Source: Roseiarcus sp963726105 (GTDB lineage Bacteria; Pseudomonadota; Alphaproteobacteria; Rhizobiales; Beijerinckiaceae). From it: a stretch of DNA of 64,000 bases. The stretch lies in NCBI GenBank assembly GCA_963726105.1, contig CAVSBJ010000003.1:1-64000 (forward strand), read 5' to 3'. Positions within the stretch are counted from its first letter, which is position 1, and every line of letters begins with the position of its first letter. Positions 1 through 6,882 of the stretch are shown in pieces. The position numbers and the translations under genes were made by a program. The notes under the pieces were generated by a model, which was given only the letters and a program-made list of their open reading frames with translations, did no database searches and had not been told where the DNA came from.

Positions 1-407
1 TTGACGTCGTCGCGAGGATCGCGGGCCATCCGCTGCTCTGGCCGCAGGAAGTGACGTCGGCCTTCTTCATCTACGGCGTCTTCATCGGCGCCTCGGTCGC
101 GACGCGGCGCAACGATCACCTGCAGCTGCTCGCCTTGACCGAGTCGATGAGCGGCCCGATGCGGCGGGTGTTCGAGGTCTTCAATCGCGCCGTCGTGATG
201 GGCGTCGGCGTCTTCCTCGTCGTTTACGGCTGGCAGAATTTCTTGACTGGCTTCGGCAGCTTCCGCATGCCGTCGATGCTGCCGATCGCCTATCTCTACG
301 CGCCCATTCCGCTCTGCGGCGCGCTGGTGGCGCTCTTCAGCCTCGAACAGATCGTCAACGGCCTGCGCCACGGCTTCGAGTCTCCGCCCCCCGCGCCCGC
401 AGCCTAA
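1..407 (+). CDS. TRAP transporter small permease (DctQ-like), 5' end outside window
   Basis: The reading frame is already open at the first bases and ends at TAA 405-407, so the N-terminus lies upstream. The visible 134 residues give hydrophobic segments near FFIYGVFIGASVAT, VVMGVGVFLVVYGW and a last one near the C-terminus. The phrase ATRRNDHLQL is typical of the DctQ small subunit. In this family the small permease pairs with DctM to import organic acids or related solutes, driven by an ion gradient. The large subunit starts 6 bases downstream, so the two are co-transcribed. The solute-binding protein (DctP) is presumably upstream of the window. The substrate cannot be read from this subunit. 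Confidence 0.88.
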   Translation, partial: DVVARIAGHPLLWPQEVTSAFFIYGVFIGASVATRRNDHLQLLALTESMSGPMRRVFEVFNRAVVMGVGVFLVVYGWQNFLTGFGSFRMPSMLPIAYLYAPIPLCGALVALFSLEQIVNGLRHGFESPPPAPAA

Positions 408-413
408 ATCCCG

Positions 414-1751
414 ATGTTCAACAGCACCATCCTTCTGATCATGACGGCGCTCTTTCTCACGCTCGGTTACCTCGGCGTGCCCGTGGCGTTCTCGCTGATG
501 GCGGGGGTTATCGTCGGTACGATGCTGACGCCGGTCTCGCTGCAGTCGATCGTCGGGCAGGCGTTCAATGGCGTCGATTCTGAAGCCCTGATGGCGATCC
601 CGTTCTTTCTCCTGGTCGGCGAACTGATGACATCGGCGAATGTCGTCGTGCGCATCGCAGAACTGTCGCAGGCGCTGGTCGGCCATATTCGCGGCGGACT
701 GGCGCAAGTGACCACGGTCTTCAGCATGTTCTTTTCCGGCATGTCGGGCTCGTCGTCGGCGGACGTTGCGGTGTTGAGCCGGACGATGGCTCGCCCGATG
801 GCGATGGAAGGCTACTCGCCGGCCTTTGTCGCTGCGCTCATCGCCGCCGCCTCGACCATCGCCAATCTGGTGCCGCCGAGCATCATGGCGGTCGTCTATG
901 GCGCGGTCGGCAATGTTTCGATCGCGGGGCTCTTTCTCGCGGGCATTTTGCCGGGCCTTATGATCGGCGCCGGCCTCATGCTGTTCTGCTATTTTTTCGG
1001 TCCCGTCGGCTTTCGCCGGCCGCGCTCGAGTTTCCTCAATCTTGTTGCGGCTGCGCGAGCGGCGGCGCTGCCGGGACTGATCCCGGTGATCCTGCTCGGC
1101 GGCATCATGACCGGCTGGTTCACGCCGACCGAAGCCGGCGTGGTCGCCGTCGCCTACATTCTCATCGTCGTGATTCCGGCGCTCAATCCGCGACACATGC
1201 GGTCGGTGTGGAGCGATTTCGTGCAAGCCGGATTGATCTACTCGCTGCCGCTGATCACCATTGCTGCGGCGTCCGCGTTCGGTTGGCTGCTCGCCTATCT
1301 GCGCGGTCCAATCGTCGTCTCGGGGTGGATCGGCGATGTGGCGCACGGCGATCCGCGCGCCATCATGTTTCTCTTGGTCGCGGTGTTCACCATCGTCGGG
1401 GACTTCATTGAACCGATCCCGGCGATCATCATTTTCATGCCGGTCGTCAACCAGCTGACCGATCAGGCGTCAATCAACAGCGTGCATATGGGAATCGTGC
1501 TCATCATCACGCTGGCCTTCGGCCTGATCACGCCGCCATACGGGCTGTCGCTTCTGATGGCGTCCAAGTTCATCGGGGTTCGCTTCTCGTCGGCTCTGCG
1601 GGCGTCGCTGCCGATCTACGTGATCTTCTTCTTAACGATCGCCTTCGCCATCTTTTTCCCGCAGGCGGTGCTTTGGCTGCCAAAGACGCTATTTCCGGAG
1701 TCGGTCGGCTGTTTCAAAGCGCCCGACGGTGGGAGATACATCTGCCCGTGA
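414..1751 (+). CDS. TRAP transporter large permease (DctM-like)
   Basis: A 445-residue integral membrane protein with more than ten hydrophobic segments. It carries DctM hallmarks: a GVPVAFSLM start region, an FFSGMSGSSSADVAVLS loop, GYSPAFVAALIAAAS, a repeat-like FTPTEAGVVAVAY, and LAFGLITPPYGLSLLMAS near the C-terminus. The length fits the family (about 430 residues), with a slightly extended tail containing two cysteines. It forms the inner-membrane channel with the preceding DctQ-like subunit. The ATG at 414 lies just after the upstream stop. The substrate is unknown. Confidence 0.93.
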   Translation: MFNSTILLIMTALFLTLGYLGVPVAFSLMAGVIVGTMLTPVSLQSIVGQAFNGVDSEALMAIPFFLLVGELMTSANVVVRIAELSQALVGHIRGGLAQVTTVFSMFFSGMSGSSSADVAVLSRTMARPMAMEGYSPAFVAALIAAASTIANLVPPSIMAVVYGAVGNVSIAGLFLAGILPGLMIGAGLMLFCYFFGPVGFRRPRSSFLNLVAAARAAALPGLIPVILLGGIMTGWFTPTEAGVVAVAYILIVVIPALNPRHMRSVWSDFVQAGLIYSLPLITIAAASAFGWLLAYLRGPIVVSGWIGDVAHGDPRAIMFLLVAVFTIVGDFIEPIPAIIIFMPVVNQLTDQASINSVHMGIVLIITLAFGLITPPYGLSLLMASKFIGVRFSSALRASLPIYVIFFLTIAFAIFFPQAVLWLPKTLFPESVGCFKAPDGGRYICP

Positions 1752-1794
1752 CCGGGCTCAATCCATGCCAGCGGGGGCGGCGCGAAGGGGTCAA

Positions 1795-2177
1795 GACGAC
1801 CCGAAGGCGACCTTCAAAGTCGACCCTACGAATGGGCGGGAAGCGCTATAAAGCCAGGGCGACCGTTCCGGAAACAAGTGCTGCAGAACTCTTGTCCTCG
1901 CTACCATTCGGACGGATTGCGCGCGTTCGGCCCCAACAAGATCATAATGGTGGAAGGCGAGACCAAGGGCAACCCTCGACCTCATCGTCATCGATGGCGA
2001 CAACGCCAGGATCGAGACCATAAAGGGCGGCTTCGACGGACCGGTGTCGCTCGTCCAGGTCGGCGACCAGATCTATGTGCTCGACGCGCCCCTCAGGCGC
2101 CTCATGGGTCAGGAGGCAAAGGACAAGAAAGCTCCGCCACCTTTCCGGCGTTCGCGGCCAAAGCGCCGCAGCGGTAG
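1795..2177 (+). pseudogene. Degraded C-terminal part of an SMP-30/NHL-type beta-propeller protein
   Basis: No intact frame exists, but joining frames gives a coherent protein tail. One frame reads SDGLRAFGPNKIIMVEGETK up to about 1973. After one extra C at about 1974 the next frame continues LDLIVIDGDNARIETIKGGF and GPVSLVQVGDQIYVLDAPL. A second shift near 2145 restores a frame ending FPAFAAKAPQR and TAG at 2175-2177. A short DDPKATFKVD stretch at 1795-1824 may be an earlier blade in a third frame. The wording resembles the last blades of SMP-30/gluconolactonase or NHL-repeat proteins. The N-terminal two thirds is absent, so this is a remnant. The family assignment is from pattern recognition only. 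Confidence 0.55.
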
Positions 2178-2523
2178 CGTTCGGACTCCGCCCTGGCGCG
2201 GTCCAGCTTGGATGGCGCCGGGGCACTGGCGTTTTGGGACCCGCGTGAGGATCAGATTCTCGTTATGCTGCGGCGAGGGTTTTCGCGTGGCAGACGACGG
2301 TCCAGTGTGACCGAACTCATCAATCCGTGCCGCTCGGAGGAGGGAAAAAATCGCAAAAGATACGGGAAAAGTTGAGTTTAATTGCGGGATATACGTCTTG
2401 ACACAACCGTCTCGCCGATAAAAGAGTCGCCGCGCCGACGACACTTCGCCGGCAACTCAATCTCCCGGACTCATCCCTCAGGTCCGGGCCGAATTTAGGA
2501 ATGGGGGATAGGGAGACGCTTCC
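2178..2523 (+). promoter_or_regulatory. Upstream region of the quinoprotein operon
   Basis: This 346-base stretch has no credible gene. It contains a perfect TTGACA at 2398-2403 after an AT-rich tract (2345-2395). The best downstream AT-rich hexamers (GATAAA, TAAAAG around 2417-2424) sit 13-15 bases away, shorter than the ideal 17, so the promoter is only a candidate. A purine-rich AGGGAGA shortly before the ATG at 2524 is a good ribosome binding site. Confidence 0.35.
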
Positions 2524-4239
2524 ATGAGAGGACACGCCAAGATTTTGACAATAGGGGCCGCTCTCGCGACGTTGCTCACAGCAGCGCCGGCGCTCGCGCA
2601 ACCCATCGACACGGCCCGCATCGCGGCCGGCAACCCCAATGACTGGCTGACGTATCACCAGTCCTATAACGGGTGGAACTATAGCGCGCTCGATCAGATC
2701 AACGCCAGCAACGTCAAGGATTTGGAGGTCGCCTGGATCCATGTTCCCGGGCACGCGACCCGCGGCTTGCAGTCCATGCCGCTCGTTGCTGACGGCGTGC
2801 TATATTACACCGGATCCTATAGCCGGGTGTTTGCGCTCGATGGCGCAACTGGCGCCCAGCTCTGGTCTTACACGCCGGAACTCGACGACGCGCTGGTCGC
2901 GCGACAGACGCATTCGCCATACAACCGCGGGGCCGCAATCGGCGAAGGGAAGCTTTATGTCGGCACCGTCGATGGCCGGTTGATCGCGCTCGACCTGAAA
3001 ACAGGCAAGGTGGCCTGGGACACCAAGCTACAGGATTCCCAGAAGCTGACGGTCGGGTTCACCGGCGCGCCGCTCTACGCCAAGGGCACGGTGGTCATCG
3101 GCAGCCAGGGCGGCGAATGGCCCGGCCAAGGCCCGCTCTATGGCGTCGACGCCGCGACCGGCAAGGTGAAGTGGAAGTTCAACACAGTAGGCGGTGATGA
3201 CGTATCCAAGGCGAGCTATGGCAACAATTCCTGGCGTACCGGCGGCGGCGGCGGCTGGATGCCCGGCACCTTCGTACCAGAGACCAACACCGTGTATTGG
3301 GGCGTAGCAAACCCGGCGCCGCTATACGATTGGTCCGGCGACAAATGGAAAACCGAAGGCCCGCGGCCGGGCGACAACCTTTACACCTCGTCGGTGCTCG
3401 CCCTGGACATCGATACCGGCCAATTGAAAAACTTCCATCAGGAACTCCCGCACGACGCCTGGGACTTCGACAGCGCGATCGGCGAGTTCGTCGAGGTGGA
3501 CCGTGACGGCAAACACTACATCGTGCATCCGAACAAGGGCGGCTTCATCTTTGTCTACGATCGCGATCTGAAGGTGCAGAACGTCTGGCCGCTCATTAAG
3601 AACTATAATTTCGTCAAGGGCATTGATCCGAAGACGGGCGAGCTGATCGGCCGACGCGACTTCACGGCCGGAAAGGCCGCCGAGCCGCTGTGCCCGGCGA
3701 TCGACGGCGGTGTGAGCTGGAATTCCGGCAGTTACAGCCCGAAGACCGGACTTTATTACAAAGTGGGCAATGAGTGGTGCATAGCCCTCGAGGTGGTGAA
3801 GACCACGCCTGTGACAGAGCCGGTGACGCAGCTCAATATCGGCGCCAACTTCCACGAGGTTCCGCCTCCCGGTGGTGAAATCTACGGCCATCTCGACGCT
3901 CGTGACCCGATCACTGGCGAAAAGAAGTGGGAGGTGCGCTATCCTCAACCGCCGCTATCGAGCGTGCTGTCCACTGGCGGCAATCTCGTGTTTCTTCCGG
4001 ACGCGCGAGGCGTGGTGCACGCCTACAACGCGGAAACCGGCGGCGAGTTGTGGAACCACTCGGACGGGCTCGGTCATGTCGGCGGTATCATCAGCTACTC
4101 CGCGGGCGGCAAGCAGTACGTCGCCGTCACTGTGGGCTTTGGCAGCCTGGTCAGCGATGGGTACGGGAAGTTGTTTGGCGAGCCTTTCACGAGCATGCCG
4201 CGCGATGAGGGCTTGCTCGTCGTGTACAGCCTGAAGTAA
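2524..4239 (+). CDS. PQQ-dependent alcohol dehydrogenase, lanthanide-type active site (XoxF/ExaF-like)
   Basis: A 571-residue exported quinoprotein with a Sec signal peptide ending at about residue 25 (APALAQ). Tryptophan-docking-type blade repeats, for example LDGATGAQLW and LDLKTGKVAW, mark the eight-bladed PQQ propeller. Family alignment suggests Glu198, Asn263 and catalytic Asp314 at the metal/PQQ site. Asp316 (WDFD motif) is the extra aspartate that marks lanthanide-dependent enzymes. The vicinal Cys-Cys pair usual in MxaF/XoxF is missing; His130-Ser131 occupies that place. Only Cys390 and Cys419 remain, matching the second conserved disulfide. There is no fused haem domain; electrons would pass to the cytochrome c encoded next. 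The substrate is an alcohol or aldehyde of unknown identity. A strong Shine-Dalgarno precedes the ATG. Confidence 0.9.
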   Translation: MRGHAKILTIGAALATLLTAAPALAQPIDTARIAAGNPNDWLTYHQSYNGWNYSALDQINASNVKDLEVAWIHVPGHATRGLQSMPLVADGVLYYTGSYSRVFALDGATGAQLWSYTPELDDALVARQTHSPYNRGAAIGEGKLYVGTVDGRLIALDLKTGKVAWDTKLQDSQKLTVGFTGAPLYAKGTVVIGSQGGEWPGQGPLYGVDAATGKVKWKFNTVGGDDVSKASYGNNSWRTGGGGGWMPGTFVPETNTVYWGVANPAPLYDWSGDKWKTEGPRPGDNLYTSSVLALDIDTGQLKNFHQELPHDAWDFDSAIGEFVEVDRDGKHYIVHPNKGGFIFVYDRDLKVQNVWPLIKNYNFVKGIDPKTGELIGRRDFTAGKAAEPLCPAIDGGVSWNSGSYSPKTGLYYKVGNEWCIALEVVKTTPVTEPVTQLNIGANFHEVPPPGGEIYGHLDARDPITGEKKWEVRYPQPPLSSVLSTGGNLVFLPDARGVVHAYNAETGGELWNHSDGLGHVGGIISYSAGGKQYVAVTVGFGSLVSDGYGKLFGEPFTSMPRDEGLLVVYSLK

Positions 4240-4250
4240 GCAAATAAGAA

Positions 4251-4278
4251 AGGGGCGGGCGCGCCAGCGCCTGCCCCT
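4251..4278 (+). terminator. Stem-loop between dehydrogenase and cytochrome genes
   Basis: AGGGGCGGGCGC (4251-4262) pairs with GCGCCTGCCCCT (4267-4278) around a four-base loop, with one G-U pair. No T-run follows. It is more likely an attenuator or an mRNA-stabilising 3' end for the upstream gene than a full terminator. Confidence 0.55.
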
Positions 4279-4311
4279 ACGCTTTCCCAGGTCTGACCCG
4301 GATTTAACCCC

Positions 4312-4656
4312 GTGAGCAACCGTGCATGGCTTCCGTTGTTTGCGGGAGCGCTTATGGCTTTCGGGCCCGATTTGGCGGTGGCGCAGCAAACGGCGCCGCC
4401 ATCCGCTGCGGCGGCGCCGGCCTCCAAACTGGATGTCCCGCAGCTCTTCGCCACCACTTGCGGCTGGTGCCACACGGATGGCGGCCGGATCGCGGGCAAG
4501 GGGCCGCAGCTCATGAATACCGCGCGCAGTGACGACTTTATCCGCAACCGGATCAAGAACGGCAAGGAAGGCGCGATGCCGGCGTTCGGCAAGAGCTTCT
4601 CCGATGCGGACATCGATCAGATAATCGCCTATATCCGCAATCTGAAGCCGGACTGA
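4312..4656 (+). CDS. Periplasmic c-type cytochrome, XoxG-like electron acceptor
   Basis: A 114-residue protein with an N-terminal signal peptide (cleavage near AVAQ, about residue 25) and one class I cytochrome c domain. Haem attaches at Cys50-Cys53-His54 (CGWCH). Met89 in GAMPAF is the likely axial ligand. The C-terminal DADIDQIIAYIRNLK is the usual closing helix. The GTG at 4312 is preferred because the ATG at 4354 would remove most of the signal peptide. It lies 72 bases after the dehydrogenase and 14 before a XoxJ-like gene, the order seen in xoxFGJ operons. It probably accepts electrons from PQQ and delivers them to a terminal oxidase. Confidence 0.9.
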   Translation: MSNRAWLPLFAGALMAFGPDLAVAQQTAPPSAAAAPASKLDVPQLFATTCGWCHTDGGRIAGKGPQLMNTARSDDFIRNRIKNGKEGAMPAFGKSFSDADIDQIIAYIRNLKPD

Positions 4657-4670
4657 GGAGTGATCTTGCG

Positions 4671-5435
4671 ATGAAGCGCGTGCTCCCGGCGCTCGCCCTG
4701 TGCTGCCTTGCCTTCGCCGCCCATGCGCGCACGCTCGCTGAGATCAAGGAGCGCGGCGCGATCGGTCTTTGCGCGCATCCGAACTCGCTGCCATTCGCGA
4801 GCAAAACCGCCGACCCGCCGGGATTTCAGATCGAGCTGGGGCGCGCGCTGGCGCGCGAGCTAGGGGTGTCGCTGACGCCCGATTGGATTTTGACGGCCTA
4901 CCAGATCTCCCGCGCGGACTGCGACATCATGCTGGATGTCATCGCCGACCCCGAGGCGCAGGAGGAGTCGAGGCTCAAGCTTTCCGCACCTTATTACCAC
5001 TCAGGGGTGTCGCTAGCGGTGCCGCAGAACAGCCGGATCGGCTCCTACGCAAGCCTGGATGGCACGACCAAGGTAGGCGTGCAGGTCGGATCGATCGCCG
5101 CCATGACGCTGGATCAGCGGCATGTCCGCATCTCCATCTTCGGTTTTGAAGAGGACATGCTGGACGCGATAGGGGCGCATGAGGTCGACGCCGCAGCGGT
5201 GACCGCGACCTCGGCCGGATATTACAACAAGCGCCATCCTGGGCACGAGGTGGTGGTATTGCCGCCCGACGAGACCGCGCCAGCCTTGTCCTGGAATGTC
5301 GCTGTGGGAATGCGGCGGCCTGACGCCACCCTCAAGGAAGCGATCGATGCAGCGCTCGTACGGTTGACCAAGGACGGAACGATCGCCGCGATTTATGCGC
5401 GCTATGGGGTGACGCTGCAGCCACCAAAGTTGTAA
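4671..5435 (+). CDS. Quinoprotein-associated periplasmic binding protein (XoxJ/MxaJ-like)
   Basis: A 254-residue protein with a signal peptide (residues 1-19, ending AAHA). It has the family 3 solute-binding fold: LCAHPNSLPFAS at the start, then DCDIMLDVIADP, VGVQVGSIAA and a C-terminal LTKDGTIAAIYARYGV. XoxJ and MxaJ have this fold but assist maturation or activation of methanol-type dehydrogenases rather than serving an ABC transporter. Position directly after the cytochrome gene supports that role, and no permease is adjacent. GAGGAG overlapping the cytochrome stop region serves as ribosome binding site. Confidence 0.85.
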   Translation: MKRVLPALALCCLAFAAHARTLAEIKERGAIGLCAHPNSLPFASKTADPPGFQIELGRALARELGVSLTPDWILTAYQISRADCDIMLDVIADPEAQEESRLKLSAPYYHSGVSLAVPQNSRIGSYASLDGTTKVGVQVGSIAAMTLDQRHVRISIFGFEEDMLDAIGAHEVDAAAVTATSAGYYNKRHPGHEVVVLPPDETAPALSWNVAVGMRRPDATLKEAIDAALVRLTKDGTIAAIYARYGVTLQPPKL

Positions 5436-5554
5436 CCGCTTTTTGCCGAGCGCCGCCCGCGCCGTGCTCGGCTCAAGACTGGAGCGAAGGTCGACAGACA
5501 GACTGTCGCTGCTGCAGCGATAGGGTATAGTCGACCTCGCGGGAGGACGAACCC

Positions 5555-6658
5555 ATGGATCGCATCGCACATCTTGTCGCGGCCTGCCTGCTGCTGTCGT
5601 CGTCCGCCGTAGCGCAAACGCTGCAAGCGCCAACTCAGCTCTACAACGAAGGCGATCTTAAGCTCGAGAGCGGCGAGGCGATCAAAGATTTCTCTATCTC
5701 CTATGTGACCTTCGGCGCGCTCAACGCCAAGAAGTCAAACGCCATCCTTATGGTGACGGCGCTGGGAGGCAATCATCACCGCCTCGATTTCATGATCGGG
5801 CCCGGAAAGGCGCTCGACCCGGAGAAATATTTCATCATTTGCACGGATGCGATCGGCAATGGGCTGTCGACTTCGCCGAGCAACTCAAAGCTTCAGCCCC
5901 GCATGCAATTTCCGCACTTCGTCATCCGGGACATGATCGAATCGCAATATCGACTGGTCAAAGAAAAATTCGGCATCGATCATCTCGTCGCGGTTATCGG
6001 CCCCTCGATGGGGGGCATGCAGACCTTGCAGTGGGGCGTTAGCCACCCCGACTACATGGATGCTCTCATCGCAATCGTGCCGCTCGCGAAGACGCCAGCT
6101 TGGGGCGCGGCTGTCGTCGAAGCGTCGCGCAAGGCGATTATGGAGGATCCGGCCTGGAAAGACGGCAACTATGACGCGCCGCCGGAGAAGGGGGTGCGCC
6201 TTTGGCGCGACATCGTAAACCTCTTGGCCGCGCGCACGCCGGAAATGTATGCGGCGCAGTTCAAGAATCCGTTAGACGCACTCCCATGGCTTACTGAGCA
6301 AGAGAACGCCATGATGAAGGCGTTTGACGCCAACGACTGGATTTACCAGGGCTGGGCCTATGAGCGGCACGATGTTGGATCGACACCAGGCTTCAAGGGC
6401 GACACGGCCAAAGCTCTGGCTTCGATCAAAGCGAGGACGCTGATCCTCACCGGCACAAAGGATCTGCTCAATCCGGACTTCGAACCGAGGGAAGCGGCGA
6501 AGAACATCCTCGACGTCAAGGTGGTCACCATCAGCCCCGGCACGGTGAGGGGGCATGCATCAGCCGGCGGGTTCTTTCCGGAGGACGTCGAGTTTCTCAA
6601 CCGTGAGGCGGCCGCCTTTCTGGCTGACGTGACTGAGGGTGGAAAAAGACTACAATAG
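5555..6658 (+). CDS. Exported alpha/beta hydrolase of the homoserine O-acetyltransferase (MetX-like) family
   Basis: 367 residues, beginning with a Sec signal peptide (cleavage near SAVAQ, residue 21). The rest follows the MetX fold: a YVTFGALNAKKSNAILM strand, LGGNHHRLDF as oxyanion loop, the nucleophile elbow GPSMGGMQ with Ser151, the acid in GTKDLLN and a histidine in RGHASAGG. True homoserine acetyltransferases are cytoplasmic, so an exported copy is unlikely to make methionine and is better called a periplasmic esterase or acyltransferase. It follows the quinoprotein cassette by 119 bases on the same strand and may share its physiology. GGGAGGA precedes the ATG. Confidence 0.83.
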   Translation: MDRIAHLVAACLLLSSSAVAQTLQAPTQLYNEGDLKLESGEAIKDFSISYVTFGALNAKKSNAILMVTALGGNHHRLDFMIGPGKALDPEKYFIICTDAIGNGLSTSPSNSKLQPRMQFPHFVIRDMIESQYRLVKEKFGIDHLVAVIGPSMGGMQTLQWGVSHPDYMDALIAIVPLAKTPAWGAAVVEASRKAIMEDPAWKDGNYDAPPEKGVRLWRDIVNLLAARTPEMYAAQFKNPLDALPWLTEQENAMMKAFDANDWIYQGWAYERHDVGSTPGFKGDTAKALASIKARTLILTGTKDLLNPDFEPREAAKNILDVKVVTISPGTVRGHASAGGFFPEDVEFLNREAAAFLADVTEGGKRLQ

Positions 6659-6683
6659 GAACAAGGGACATCTGCAGGATCGG

Positions 6684-6878
6684 TCAGCGAAACAGCGGCC
6701 CGATATGCGTGAGGACCGTTCGGTTCGCCGACTCGGGCGGCTTCACCGCTAGCCTCGCTGACCGAACCGATTGGGACTGGGGTTGCATCGAGCCGCGGTC
6801 CAAGACCCCCGCGTGGGCGGCGAAGAGCGCAGCAGCGGATACGAGTCGAAGCGCAAGGGCCCTGGGAAGCCAGCGCAT
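6684..6878 (-). CDS. Short ORF with signal-like N-terminus at the expected ccmH position
   Basis: Four bases after the ccmF stop an ATG opens a 64-codon frame. Its first 23 residues (basic start, hydrophobic core, AAHA end) look like a Sec signal peptide of the kind found on CcmH/CycL. The remaining 40 residues are low-complexity, lack the CxxC motif of CcmH, and run to a TGA at 6684. It could be a ccmH gene cut off just after its signal peptide, or a small secreted protein. The truncation reading is an inference from operon order. Confidence 0.35.
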   Translation of the reverse strand: MRWLPRALALRLVSAAALFAAHAGVLDRGSMQPQSQSVRSARLAVKPPESANRTVLTHIGPLFR

Positions 6879-6882
6879 GCGT

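Noticed and set aside
2398..2426. Canonical sigma-70 promoter for the quinoprotein operon
   Set aside because: TTGACA is perfect but no good -10 lies at 16-18 bases, so it is reported only as a candidate region.
5555..6658. Annotation as metX for methionine biosynthesis
   Set aside because: The protein has a signal peptide and lies beside periplasmic genes; no other methionine gene is near.
6681..6764. Long-range inverted repeat CGGTCAGCGA/TCGCTGACCG downstream of the MetX-like gene
   Set aside because: The arms are only 10 bp and separated by 64 bases; chance is likely in GC-rich DNA, so it is not listed as a terminator.
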